The position numbers and the translations under genes are program-made. A stretch of 64,000 nt of DNA from Bryobacteraceae bacterium (lineage in GTDB: Bacteria > Acidobacteriota > Terriglobia > Bryobacterales > Bryobacteraceae), in assembly GCA_025056865.1 (NCBI GenBank), contig JANWVO010000032.1:98222-162221 (forward strand), given 5' to 3'. Below are positions 8,687 to 20,192 of this stretch, piece by piece; position 1 is the first letter of the stretch, and each line of letters starts with the position of its first letter. A model generated the notes under the pieces. It was not told where the DNA came from. It did not search any database and saw nothing but the letters and a program-made list of their open reading frames with translations.

Positions 8687-9946
8687 GTGAGTTTCCGCGA
8701 CCTGGTCCGCGATACCGTCCAGACGCTGCTCGCCCACAAGCTCCGCGCGGGGCTGACGATGTTCGGCCTCGCGTGGGGCATCGTCTCCATTGTGCTGATG
8801 ACGGCTGCCGGAGACGGCTTCCGCGAGGGCCAGCAGCAGGTGGCAGCGAACTTCGGCGACAACATCTTCATCGTCTTTGCGGGGCGCACATCGATGCAGG
8901 CGGGCGGCGAGCGCGCCGGACGCCGCCTGATGTGGACCGTTCACGACCACGAGCTGCTGCAGCCCCTGTGTCCATCCTGCGAGTTCATCATTCCGGAGCT
9001 GACGCGCGGTGCAGTGGCCGTGCGCAGCGACTACAACGCGGCTTCCGTGCTGGTGAGCGGCAGCCAGCCGCCCTATCAGAAGCTGCGCGCCCTGCCGGTG
9101 GCCGAGGGGCGGTTCTTCTCCTGGCAGGACGAGGCGCAGGCGCGCCGCGTGGCTTTTCTCGGCTCCGACGTGAAGAAGCAGTTGTTCGCGTCCAGGCCCG
9201 CCGTCGGAGAGATGATCTCCATCGCGGGATTCCCGTACCTCGTCATCGGAATCATGCGGCACAAGGATCAGGACTCGAGCTACGACGGCCGCGACGTGGG
9301 CAAGATCTTCGTCCCTTTCTCGGCGATGGTCCGCGACCTGCCGCAGCCGCCCCCCTGGCCCTCCGGCACGGTGGACCAGCTCATCGTGAAAGCAAAGACG
9401 CTGGAGCAGCACGACGCCTGCGTGGCCGAGGTGCGCCGCGGCCTGGCCGCGCTGCACCGCTTCGATCCGCGGGACGAGCAGGCGGCGCCCGTGTGGGACA
9501 CGGTGCGCGAGGCCCGCGCCTTCCGCACCATGACCGACGGGATGAAGTACTTCCTCGGCGCGATCGGCGTCGTGACGCTGCTGCTCGGAGGCATCGGCAC
9601 CATGAACGTGATGCTGGTGGCCGTGCGCGAACGGACGCGGGAAATCGGCCTGCGGATGTCGGTGGGCGCGACGCGGCGGCAGATCCAGATGATGTTCTTT
9701 CTGGAGACCGCGCTCATCGTGTTCACCAGCGGCGCATTGGGGCTGGGCTTCGCGCTGCTCGTGTGCCGGCTGGTGAACCGCCTGCCAATGCCGCAGTACT
9801 TCGCCGGGCTGCTGCCTTCCTGGGAGGTTGGATTCGCCTGCGCCGGGTTGCTGGGGCTGGTGGCGTTCCTGTCGGCGATGTATCCGGCCTCGCGCGCCGC
9901 CGCCATCGACCCGATCGAGGCGCTGCGCTTCGAGGCAGGAGGGTGA
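8687..9946 (+). CDS. MacB/FtsX-type ABC permease, copy 1
   Basis: A 419-residue transmembrane subunit of the MacB type: a first helix 'LTMFGLAWGIVSIVLM', a large MacB periplasmic core domain (about residues 60-270), then three C-terminal helices with the FtsX motif 'VRERTREIGLRMSVGATRRQI'. The GTG start at 8687 has a purine-rich 'GGAGGAAG' about 8 nt upstream. It lacks the ATPase domain that is fused in true MacB, and no ATPase gene is adjacent. It shares a near-identical 'TSMQAGGERAGRR' stretch (about residue 72) with the next protein, evidence of tandem duplication. Likely substrate: a drug, lipid or peptide, unknown. Confidence 0.85.
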   Translation: MSFRDLVRDTVQTLLAHKLRAGLTMFGLAWGIVSIVLMTAAGDGFREGQQQVAANFGDNIFIVFAGRTSMQAGGERAGRRLMWTVHDHELLQPLCPSCEFIIPELTRGAVAVRSDYNAASVLVSGSQPPYQKLRALPVAEGRFFSWQDEAQARRVAFLGSDVKKQLFASRPAVGEMISIAGFPYLVIGIMRHKDQDSSYDGRDVGKIFVPFSAMVRDLPQPPPWPSGTVDQLIVKAKTLEQHDACVAEVRRGLAALHRFDPRDEQAAPVWDTVREARAFRTMTDGMKYFLGAIGVVTLLLGGIGTMNVMLVAVRERTREIGLRMSVGATRRQIQMMFFLETALIVFTSGALGLGFALLVCRLVNRLPMPQYFAGLLPSWEVGFACAGLLGLVAFLSAMYPASRAAAIDPIEALRFEAGG

Positions 9947-9950
9947 CGCC

Positions 9951-11213
9951 ATGCTGGCCATGATGCGCGAGATCCTCCTTCAGGCATGGGACTCGCTGCG
10001 CCGCAACCCGGCGCGCAGCGTGCTCACGATGCTTGGCATCGTGTGGGGCATCGCCTCGGTGACGCTGCTGCTTGCCTACGGCCAGGGCTTCCGCGAACTG
10101 ATGCTGCGGACCTTCCAGAACTTTTCGAAGTCCGCAGTCATCGTGTTTCCCGGACAGACCAGCATGCAGGCCGGAGGCGAGCGCGCCGGCCGCCGCATCC
10201 GCTTTGAGCGGGCGGATCTCGACGCCGTGCGTCCCGAATGTACGCTGCTGCGGCAGATCTGCGCCGAAACAATCCGCCGCGTTCCTGTTGCCTACGGGGA
10301 CCGCGTCGTCAGCGTGCAGGTCCGGGGCGTATGCCCCGAATACGGCCAGATCCGCAGCGAATTCCCTTCCGAAGGCCGGTGGCTCAGCCAGGATGACGCG
10401 GCCGACCGGAGGCGCGTCATCTTCCTTGGCCACTGGACGAAGGAGAAGCTGTTCGCCGGACGCCCGGCCGTGGGCGAAACCGTCACGGTGCAGGGCGTGC
10501 GCTTCACCGTCATCGGCGTGATGGACCGGAAGCTCAGCTTCGGCAACTACTACGGGCCGGACGACCGCAGCGCCTTCATCCCTTACGAGACCGCGGCCGA
10601 ACTCTGGGACGCCCGCTACCCCACGGCAGCCGTGCTCCAGCCGGTCGCGCCCGTGTTCGAAGAGGCGGCCGAGCGGCAGTTCCGTGCAGCGATGGCGCGG
10701 CGCCTCGGTTTCGATCCGCGCGACGAGCGCGCCCTGAATACGTTCGGCACGTCCACCATCCGGCCGATCATCGACGGGCTGACGATCGGGCTTCAGGCGC
10801 TGCTGCTGTTCATCGGCGCGCTGACGCTGGCCATCGGCGGCATCGGCCTGATGAACATCCTGCTGGTGAGCGTCACCGAAAGGACGCGCGAGATCGGGCT
10901 GCGGCGCGCGCTGGGCGCGAAGCGCTGGCACGTGGCGGCGCAGTTCCTGGCCGAGGCCCTCTTCCTCACGCTGGCCGGAGGCGCTCTGGGCGTGCTGCTG
11001 TCTTACGCGGTGACGTGGATCATCCCGCCGCTGCCGATGCTCAGCGCGCTGTTTGAAGACGACACGGGCAAGGGCGACCTCGTGTTGCGCGTGCGCGGCG
11101 CCATCGTGCTCGCTTCCGCAGCCGCGCTGCTTCTGGTGGGCGTGGCCAGCGGCCTGGCTCCGGCCCTGCGGGCGGCGCGGCTGGACCCGGGCGAGGCGCT
11201 CCGCGTGGAGTAG
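9951..11213 (+). CDS. MacB/FtsX-type ABC permease, copy 2
   Basis: A 420-residue paralogue of the preceding permease with the same layout: 'VLTMLGIVWGIASVTLLL' as first helix, a MacB periplasmic domain, and three C-terminal helices with 'VTERTREIGLRRALGAKRWHV', the FtsX coupling-helix motif. It shares the 'TSMQAGGERAGRR' segment with copy 1, while the rest has diverged. The two genes are 4 nt apart. The pair may form a heterodimer served by an ATPase encoded elsewhere. It ends 9 nt from a convergent gene. Confidence 0.85.
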   Translation: MLAMMREILLQAWDSLRRNPARSVLTMLGIVWGIASVTLLLAYGQGFRELMLRTFQNFSKSAVIVFPGQTSMQAGGERAGRRIRFERADLDAVRPECTLLRQICAETIRRVPVAYGDRVVSVQVRGVCPEYGQIRSEFPSEGRWLSQDDAADRRRVIFLGHWTKEKLFAGRPAVGETVTVQGVRFTVIGVMDRKLSFGNYYGPDDRSAFIPYETAAELWDARYPTAAVLQPVAPVFEEAAERQFRAAMARRLGFDPRDERALNTFGTSTIRPIIDGLTIGLQALLLFIGALTLAIGGIGLMNILLVSVTERTREIGLRRALGAKRWHVAAQFLAEALFLTLAGGALGVLLSYAVTWIIPPLPMLSALFEDDTGKGDLVLRVRGAIVLASAAALLLVGVASGLAPALRAARLDPGEALRVE

Positions 11214-11222
11214 CCTTGCGGC

Positions 11223-12434
11223 TCAGATCTTGAGGAACAGCTTCCGGCGGTACATGCAGTAGAGGATCAGCCAGTAGCAGCCAAGGATCGCCGCGCCTTC
11301 CAGCAGCGGCTGAAGGCCGTCGCCGAAGACGCGGAAGAAGTCTGGCCCGAGGTGGATGCGGAAGCTCGAGCGGAAGAAGTCCTCGAACAGGTGCGCCATC
11401 ATGTAGGCGGCGATCGAGTTCATGCCGACCACGACGAAGGGCAGCGTCCAGCGGCGGCTGTGCCGGACATCAATCAGCCACGTGAGCGCAGCCACGATGG
11501 CAAAGCAGGCGCCGCCGCTGAACAGCGTCCAGGCGGGCGTCCAGATGCGCTTCACCACCGGACAGATCCCGAGCCCGTGCAGCGCCAGCCCGGCCGCGAT
11601 GCCCGCCCCGGCGGCGATCCACATCCTCGGGAGCGAGCCCTGCGCGCCCCGTTCGCGCAGCCAGCGGCCTGCGGCAAGGCCGAGGATCATAGTGCCGAGG
11701 GTCGGAATGAAGTTCAGCGTCAGGTAGCCGCCGCGGTTGGCCACGAACGGCTGCTCGCGGGGAAACAGATTCAGAAACCACTGGTCGAAGGCAGCGCCCA
11801 GATTGCTGTTCTTGTTCCAGTGGGCCATGAAGCCGGTGAAGTGATGCGGCCAGCCGGGCGGCACGCCGACGCGCGCATAGTCGAAGTCCGGCCCCGGCAA
11901 CGGGTACAGCGCCCAGGCCAGCCAGTAGCCGAACAGAATCAGTCCGAAGGCAGTCCAGAGCGTGCGCCAGCGCGCGAAGCCAAGCAGGAAGAGGAATGGG
12001 TAGCCAAGACCGATCTGCGTCAGCGTGTCTTCGAAGGTGAAATTCGTGCGAGGACTGTGCATCGAGCGCAGGAAGATGCCGAGCGCGATCAGCACCAGCG
12101 AACGCCACAGCGCATGGCCGAACATCCTTCCGAACGTGGCGCCACGGGCCAGCCGGCTGGCAATTGAATAAGGCAGCGCCACGCCCACCAGAAAGGAGAA
12201 GCCCGGCTGGATCAGGTCGTGCAACGAGCAGCCCGCCCACTCGACGTGCGTCTGGTGGAAGGCGAGAAACGCCCAGAACGCATTTCCGGGAAAGGCGCGC
12301 GCGACTTCAGCAAGGCGCAGCACCTCCGCCATCATGAGGATCATGACGAAGCCGCGGAATACGTCCACGGCGATGTTGCGCTGCGGCGCTTCCGGGCGCG
12401 GGAGAGAAGAAGCGGCGGTTGCGGACGGTTCCAT
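11223..12434 (-). CDS. NagX/DUF5009-type membrane acyltransferase-like protein
   Basis: A 403-residue membrane protein with about ten hydrophobic helices. 'RNIAVDVFRGFVMILMMAEV' near residue 20 is the diagnostic first helix of the heparan-alpha-glucosaminide N-acetyltransferase (NagX, DUF5009) group, and 'HDLIQPGFSFLVGVALPYSI' (about residue 72) is the second motif. Members are proposed to acetylate or transport amino-sugar derivatives across the membrane. It belongs to the same broad family as the 4687-5805 product but is not a close copy. A TAGACT hexamer lies about 26 nt before the ATG. Confidence 0.8.
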   Translation of the reverse strand: MEPSATAASSLPRPEAPQRNIAVDVFRGFVMILMMAEVLRLAEVARAFPGNAFWAFLAFHQTHVEWAGCSLHDLIQPGFSFLVGVALPYSIASRLARGATFGRMFGHALWRSLVLIALGIFLRSMHSPRTNFTFEDTLTQIGLGYPFLFLLGFARWRTLWTAFGLILFGYWLAWALYPLPGPDFDYARVGVPPGWPHHFTGFMAHWNKNSNLGAAFDQWFLNLFPREQPFVANRGGYLTLNFIPTLGTMILGLAAGRWLRERGAQGSLPRMWIAAGAGIAAGLALHGLGICPVVKRIWTPAWTLFSGGACFAIVAALTWLIDVRHSRRWTLPFVVVGMNSIAAYMMAHLFEDFFRSSFRIHLGPDFFRVFGDGLQPLLEGAAILGCYWLILYCMYRRKLFLKI

Positions 12435-12504
12435 TGCTTCAGGCGTCAGTCCGGTTCCGCAGTCTATCAGTTCCCGCCAGCCCAGTGCCGCGCGGGCGTC
12501 CGCG

Positions 12505-14223
12505 CTACTGCTCTTCTTCTTCCTCCGGCTCTTCGCCGAAGCCGGCGGTGCGGCGCAGGCTTTCCAGCGTGTCGCGCCGCGAGGGCAGCAGGATCTTGCG
12601 GTAGTCGCTCCAGTTGGCGGCGACCAGGAAGATGGCGAACAGCACGGAGCCGACCACCAGCAGCGTCACGGCGATGATCGAAGTGTAGTGCAATGCGGCC
12701 AGCCGCTCACCCTGGAAGAACATCGCCTCGAACTCGCGGCCGAAGTTCATGCCGAAGTAGCCCGTGATCATCGCGCCGCCGCCGAGAATCATGCTGAGCA
12801 TGGTGAGGCGGTTGATCGATTCGGTGTTGCGCTGCTGGTAGATGCGCTCCAGCGTGTTGTTGAGCTTCTCGATCTCCTGCTCGAGCTCGGCCTTCATCGC
12901 CGGGACGCGGAACTCCTCGCACTGCATCTGAAAGTGCTCGATTTCCTCGTCCTTGTTGGCCAGCTCGCGGAAATACCAGTAGTTGGAAAACAGCTGCACC
13001 TCGGCCATCAGGCGCGTGACCAGGCGCGTGTCTTCCTCGCTGATGTCGTAGGAGCCGAACTTGCGGCTGAGCCGCCGCGAGACCAGCGCGGTGCGCTCGC
13101 TGAAGTCGAGCAGCGTGGCGCGGTAGAACAGCGCGACCACCACCTGGAGGTAGTAGCGCGACATGAACATCCGGTGGATGAGGAAGCCCTCGCGGAGCTG
13201 GTGCTCGTCGCAGTCGAAGCGCCCCATGACGAGCGTCACGTTGGAGTAGCTGGTGAATCCGTAGAGCGTCCCCTGATGGGCCCACCGCCGGTAGACCTGG
13301 CGCCGCATCGCTTCGCGCGTGAACTCGCTCTCGTAGCGGTAGCCGTCTCCCCAGCGGTCCACGTAAAGGAAGCGCGACATCAGGATTTCGTACTCCTCGC
13401 TCTGGTCGAAGTCCGGCTCGACGCTCGACGGATCGATCGACATGTACGAGTAGACGACCATGCGCTCGTCAAGCAGCGGTTCGAACTCCTGGGTGGAGTA
13501 GTTGAGGAAGTACAGCAGGTCGGTAATCAGGCGGCTGAGCGGCGGCAGATAGCCGCGCATGACGCAGCGCTGGAAGCGCTCCTCGCTGATGACAGCGGTC
13601 TCGCCGCCGCCCTCGAGGCGCAGTTCGAGATGGCACGGGACGCGGCCTTCGCGCACCTGGCGGCCGCTGGAAGGATACACCTTCCGCATCATCTCGTTGA
13701 TCCAGAGCGCCTGCGAGACGGAGATGTCGTTGGCCTCCACGCCAATGGTCAGGATGCCGATGCCATTGGCGAACATGAACAGCCGCAGGTCGGTGACGCG
13801 GACGCTGGCCGAGCGGCCGCGCGAATCGGCAGCGTAATAGATCAGCTTCCGCCCGGTCTCGCCGAGGTGGGCAAGAGGGATCGTGTACACGCGCAGCATG
13901 TTCTCGGGCGGGCCTTCGCCGCCGCCCACGCCGTCGCCCACGTCGAAGAACACGCGGCGGACGAACGGGTGGAAGAAGACCATGTCCTGGTAGGCGAAGG
14001 AGTCCATGTCGAAGCGGCGGAAGGGATCCCGCTGCCAGCGGCCCAGCTTGCCCGGCACGGGCGAACCCGCGCCGGAGGCATGGTCGTTGATCCACTCGTC
14101 CAGACCGGCGGTCCACAGCGTCTGCTTCGCCCAAACCCGCTGATGGTCTTCCATCACGGCTTCCTTGTCCACGGCAAACGGGAAGAGGAAGTACGTGTGC
14201 AGATGCTGCGCCCGGGGCTCCAT
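12505..14223 (-). CDS. CorA-like membrane protein with large cytoplasmic domain
   Basis: A 572-residue protein of two parts. The first ~440 residues are soluble and unfamiliar, with many aromatic and Arg residues. The C-terminal part has an alpha-helical coiled coil ('ELEQEIEKLNNTLERIYQQRN'-type heptads), then a hydrophobic helix ending in 'GYFGMNFG' (about residue 481), which is the CorA/Mrs2 metal-channel signature GMN, then a second helix 'IIAVTLLVVGSVLFAIFLVA' and an acidic tail. This is the CorA topology, so divalent-cation transport or a CorA-derived sensor is plausible. ATG 14223 was preferred to the TTG just before it. A TACAAT hexamer ends 8 nt upstream. Confidence 0.65.
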   Translation of the reverse strand: MEPRAQHLHTYFLFPFAVDKEAVMEDHQRVWAKQTLWTAGLDEWINDHASGAGSPVPGKLGRWQRDPFRRFDMDSFAYQDMVFFHPFVRRVFFDVGDGVGGGEGPPENMLRVYTIPLAHLGETGRKLIYYAADSRGRSASVRVTDLRLFMFANGIGILTIGVEANDISVSQALWINEMMRKVYPSSGRQVREGRVPCHLELRLEGGGETAVISEERFQRCVMRGYLPPLSRLITDLLYFLNYSTQEFEPLLDERMVVYSYMSIDPSSVEPDFDQSEEYEILMSRFLYVDRWGDGYRYESEFTREAMRRQVYRRWAHQGTLYGFTSYSNVTLVMGRFDCDEHQLREGFLIHRMFMSRYYLQVVVALFYRATLLDFSERTALVSRRLSRKFGSYDISEEDTRLVTRLMAEVQLFSNYWYFRELANKDEEIEHFQMQCEEFRVPAMKAELEQEIEKLNNTLERIYQQRNTESINRLTMLSMILGGGAMITGYFGMNFGREFEAMFFQGERLAALHYTSIIAVTLLVVGSVLFAIFLVAANWSDYRKILLPSRRDTLESLRRTAGFGEEPEEEEEQ

Positions 14224-14231
14224 CAAGCCGC

Positions 14232-14237
14232 ATTGTA
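14232..14237 (-). promoter_or_regulatory. -10 hexamer TACAAT for the CorA-like gene
   Basis: TACAAT on the minus strand lies 8 nt before ATG 14223, so the transcript would have at most a few leader bases. Confidence 0.4.
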
Positions 14238-14282
14238 CCCCGCACCCTTGCGGCGCCGTGCGATGATGGCGTTGAACCGGCC

Positions 14283-15062
14283 ATGAAATTCGCTGTGATT
14301 ACCGGCGCATCGAGCGGACTGGGAGAGACCTTCGCGCGCAAGCTGGCAGCGCGCGGCTGCGGCCTGCTGCTGGCAGCGCGGCGCGTGCAGCGGCTGGAAG
14401 CCCTCAGGTCCGAGCTGCAACGCAGGCACGGTGTGGAAGTGGACTGCTTCCCCTGCGACCTTTCGAAGCCTGGCGAAGCCGAGGGACTCGCGGCGCGCAT
14501 CGAAGCCGGCGCCACGCCCGACCTGCTGGTGAACAACGCCGGCTTCGGCACGCTCGGCTTCTTCCACGAAACCGACTACGCGCGGCAGGTGGAAATGGTG
14601 AACCTGCATGTGCTGGCCACCATGCGGCTGACGCGCGCGGTGCTGCCCGGCATGATCCGCCGCGGCAGCGGAGCCATCATCAACGTCAGCTCGGTGGCCG
14701 GCTTCTGGCGCAGCGGCGGAAATGTCAGCTACTGCGCCACCAAAGGCTGGATGAACGACTTCACCGAAGGCCTGCGCATCGAGCTGGATCTGCTGGGCTC
14801 GCCGGTGAAGGTGCAGGCGCTGTGCCCGGGCTTCACCTACACCGAATTCCACGACGTGCTGGGCGTGGACCGCAACAAGGTGCCCCGGTGGCTCTGGATG
14901 GACGCCGATTCGGTGGTGGAAGCAAGCCTGCGCGGGCTCGAGGCGGGCAAGCTCTTCGTGATTCCCGGCTGGCAGTACCGCATCGGTGCGGCGCTTGGCG
15001 AGCTGCTTCCCTTCGGCCTGCGCGTGTGGCTCGAGAGGAAAAGTCCGCACAAGCGCCGCTGA
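14283..15062 (+). CDS. Short-chain dehydrogenase/reductase (DltE-like)
   Basis: A classical SDR oxidoreductase of 259 residues using NAD(P)H. The Rossmann motif 'TGASSGLG' is at residues 7-14, 'NNAGFG' near 81, the catalytic Ser in 'INVSSVAGF', and the Tyr-Lys pair in 'YCATKGW'. An Arg-rich 'AARRVQRLE' after beta-2 suggests NADP preference. The length is standard for the family and all catalytic residues are present. It stands alone between a divergent CorA-like gene and convergent aconitase, so its substrate cannot be inferred. Confidence 0.9.
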   Translation: MKFAVITGASSGLGETFARKLAARGCGLLLAARRVQRLEALRSELQRRHGVEVDCFPCDLSKPGEAEGLAARIEAGATPDLLVNNAGFGTLGFFHETDYARQVEMVNLHVLATMRLTRAVLPGMIRRGSGAIINVSSVAGFWRSGGNVSYCATKGWMNDFTEGLRIELDLLGSPVKVQALCPGFTYTEFHDVLGVDRNKVPRWLWMDADSVVEASLRGLEAGKLFVIPGWQYRIGAALGELLPFGLRVWLERKSPHKRR

Positions 15063-15071
15063 GCCGGCGCG

Positions 15072-17684
<2,613 letters not shown>

Positions 17685-17697
17685 GGCGTACTGATTC

Positions 17698-17703
17698 ATT
17701 GTA
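17698..17703 (-). promoter_or_regulatory. -10 hexamer TACAAT of acnA
   Basis: On the minus strand the context is CGCTACAATG. The hexamer ends 13 nt before ATG 17684 and covers part of the upstream in-frame ATG. Confidence 0.45.
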
Positions 17704-17736
17704 GCGGGGCGGCCCGCGCAGGCGATGCGCAGCGGC

Positions 17737-18678
17737 CTACCAGGTCCGCTGCTTCAGGATCTCCTGGATCTGTTCCTTGGGCACGGGCAGCCGGTCCATG
17801 TGCTGGCGGAGCCATTCGGTGAAATCCTTCTCGATTTCCGGCGTCCAGCGTGCGTCGATCTGCCCGGGTGTGTACCTGCCTTCTTTCAGCCGCTGGTGGC
17901 CGAACATGTCGCGCAGGCGGACGATCTCGCTGGTCACGACGACCTTCTCGGCAAGATGCGGCGGGATGAAAATGACGCCCCCGTCACGGCCGAGCACGAC
18001 ATCGCCCGGCATCACCGTAGCGCGCCCGATGCGCACGGGCGCATTGATGGAAATGAGCGTGGAATTCAGTCTCGGCCCCGACGAGCTGTAATGGTGCGAC
18101 GGGTGATAAAAGCGGACGAAGGAGACGAAATTCTCCAGCTCCCTGAGGCCGCGGATATCCCGCACGGCGCCGTCATACACGATGCCGTTGCCGGATTTCG
18201 CATAGATCGCGTTGCCGACGTTGTCGCCAATGGAAGGCCCGTCGATCTTCAGGCCGAAGTGGTCGCACACGTAGACGTCGCCGGGCTGCAACAGGTCCAC
18301 CGGCCAGGCATTGGGCGCGCCGATGCGGCCGTCGCGCTTCCCTTCCGCTTCAATCACCTTGTGGATGTCCGGCCGGCCGGGAACCCAGGCGGCGGTGAGC
18401 GCGCGGCCCACGAGCACCTTCCCGGGATGGATCTCCATCCAGCCGTCCTCGTACTGGAAGTTGTAGCCTTCGTTGCGCAGCACCGCCCAGGCTTCTTCCA
18501 GCGTGACCTCTCGCATGCGCTTCAGGATCCCGTCCGGCACCTTCGGCCGTCCATCGGGAAACCGCTCCCCCTTCCATTCGGGCGTGTAGCGGATCAGATG
18601 CTCCTTCGAGAACACGCCGGGCTGGGCGCAAACAGCCGCGGCGCACAGAGCGGCAGCAAGGACGATGCGGATTGTCAT
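17737..18678 (-). CDS. RraA-like protein with signal peptide
   Basis: A 313-residue protein. The core (about residues 60-260) is of the RraA/HMG-aldolase fold: '[13 protein letters not shown]' and '[13 protein letters not shown]' contain the Gly-Asp and Asp-x-x-x-Arg-Asp pattern seen in 4-hydroxy-4-methyl-2-oxoglutarate aldolases and RraA, and '[16 protein letters not shown]' is also typical. Unlike RraA it begins with a cleavable signal ('[18 protein letters not shown]') and so is probably periplasmic. A good 'GGAGAAG' ribosome site lies 5-11 nt before ATG 18678, and a TATAGT hexamer lies about 21 nt upstream. It heads no operon; the neighbouring genes on the same strand encode URO-D-like enzymes. 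Confidence 0.78.
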   Translation of the reverse strand: MTIRIVLAAALCAAAVCAQPGVFSKEHLIRYTPEWKGERFPDGRPKVPDGILKRMREVTLEEAWAVLRNEGYNFQYEDGWMEIHPGKVLVGRALTAAWVPGRPDIHKVIEAEGKRDGRIGAPNAWPVDLLQPGDVYVCDHFGLKIDGPSIGDNVGNAIYAKSGNGIVYDGAVRDIRGLRELENFVSFVRFYHPSHHYSSSGPRLNSTLISINAPVRIGRATVMPGDVVLGRDGGVIFIPPHLAEKVVVTSEIVRLRDMFGHQRLKEGRYTPGQIDARWTPEIEKDFTEWLRQHMDRLPVPKEQIQEILKQRTW

Positions 18679-18734
18679 GGCGCTTCTCCGGATGCAGACA
18701 CTATATCCGCTCCGCAGCACGCTGGCGTGCCGCC

Positions 18735-20177
18735 TCAGAAGCTCAGCACGAGGTGCCAGATGTAGGCGTAGGCGAAGCTGTCGATGTCGTTCCAGATGCG
18801 CCGCATCAGCTCCGCGTCGCCGCGGATGGCGGGAATTTCGGCCAGCCTGTCCTCCCAGCGGAAGCACCGTGGCTCGGGGCCGAAGTCCGGCGCGGGACAC
18901 CGCTGCTCCGGCGGAGGAGGCGGCGGAGCCGTGGCGGGCGAGGACGAGTAGATTCCATATTCGCGGGTGAATTCCGTCATGGCGCGGACGTTTTCCACCC
19001 GCGCATCATTCTGGAGAATGGCCGAAGCGTCCATGATGTAGCCGCCGTTTTCTCCGCAAATGTCGATCAACTCCCTGCATTTCGCCCGCACCTGGTCCGG
19101 CGTTCCGAATGCCAGCAGGGCGTTCGGCACTCCGCCGCTGAGGCAGAACTTCTTCCCCAGCTTCTCCGCGCACAGCTTCGGATCGCCGCGGTCGATATGG
19201 TAGATGATGCTGCCGGCGGGAAGCGTGGCGAACGTGTCCAGGTGAGCGTCCCATTTCCCCTCGGCGTAGAACAGCACCTGATTGCCGCGCGCCCACACGG
19301 CCTCCACCAGCGGCCGGAACGTGGGCCAGAAGATCTTCTCGAAGTGCTCGTGCGAGATGAAGGGCACGCAGCTCCGGTGCATCCAGACGGGGATCGGCAG
19401 ATTGCGCTCCGGGTCGAGCCCTGACAGCGCGATCCGCGCCAGATGCGGCATCAGCGCGCGGCAGGCGGCTTCCACTTTCTCGGGAATCTCTTTCAGGTCG
19501 AAGGCCAGCCCCAGGTAGCCGCGGAACTTGTCGGCCAGCACGTCGAGCGGCGCCTTGAGCATGCCGCTGATGGCGCTGACAGTGCCGCACTCCTCCTTCA
19601 TCCGGCGGACCTGCGGCCCGAATGCGGAGAAATAATCGGCCATGGCCCAGGCGCTTTTTACCAGAGCCAGGTCGCGCCGCATCGGGGATTTTTCATATTC
19701 GGCGGAGATTCTGGGCAGCCATTTCGTCCAGAGGAAAGCGACCGGATCCTCGATGAATTCGTCGTATTCTTCGCGCTGCATCCAGGCGTTCTGCGGATCC
19801 GGCTCGCGGTACTGGAAGCCCGTGTGCTCGTCGACGTCCACGCCCGGCACGGCATAGTACTTGAGCCCCGCCGCCTGGGTCAGACCGGTCCAGACGTAGA
19901 CCATGTTGGGCACGGCGGCGTCCCAATCGTAGTCGCGGCAGCAGCGGATGACCGCTTCAAAGGCCTGCCGGTAGTCGTGCGTCACCTGCTGCGCGGTCAT
20001 GCCGCAATGGACGGCAGTGAACTCGGCGGCGAAGGGGCGGATAGGCACACGGTCCGGCCGCCCGTTCCGCATCGCGGTCACGTAGCGGTGAAGGCGTTGT
20101 GCGTAAAGTTCCTGCGTGTCGGCGGGCATGGCGCAAAGTTCCGCATTCACAATACCAGAGAAACCGGACGGTTTCAT
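18735..20177 (-). CDS. Uroporphyrinogen-decarboxylase-family protein, copy 1
   Basis: A 480-residue TIM-barrel protein of the URO-D/methylcobamide:CoM methyltransferase superfamily. The C-terminal half shows 'YHIDRGDPKLC', 'LSGGVPNALLAFGTPDQVRAK', and 'GGYIMDASAILQNDARVENV', a layout typical of the non-heme branch of this family that often acts on methylated compounds with a corrinoid protein. No corrinoid protein is nearby. A proline-rich linker near residue 405 precedes a ~60-residue tail unlike the family. Start ATG 20177 lies 15 nt after the stop of the upstream gene; ATG 20129 is equally possible. Function unknown. Confidence 0.7.
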   Translation of the reverse strand: MKPSGFSGIVNAELCAMPADTQELYAQRLHRYVTAMRNGRPDRVPIRPFAAEFTAVHCGMTAQQVTHDYRQAFEAVIRCCRDYDWDAAVPNMVYVWTGLTQAAGLKYYAVPGVDVDEHTGFQYREPDPQNAWMQREEYDEFIEDPVAFLWTKWLPRISAEYEKSPMRRDLALVKSAWAMADYFSAFGPQVRRMKEECGTVSAISGMLKAPLDVLADKFRGYLGLAFDLKEIPEKVEAACRALMPHLARIALSGLDPERNLPIPVWMHRSCVPFISHEHFEKIFWPTFRPLVEAVWARGNQVLFYAEGKWDAHLDTFATLPAGSIIYHIDRGDPKLCAEKLGKKFCLSGGVPNALLAFGTPDQVRAKCRELIDICGENGGYIMDASAILQNDARVENVRAMTEFTREYGIYSSSPATAPPPPPPEQRCPAPDFGPEPRCFRWEDRLAEIPAIRGDAELMRRIWNDIDSFAYAYIWHLVLSF

Positions 20178-20192
20178 CCGATTCCAGCCCGC

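Noticed and set aside
12334..14286. 650-residue plus-strand open frame opposite the CorA-like gene
   Set aside because: Shadow of the minus-strand gene with His/Arg-rich composition and no motifs.
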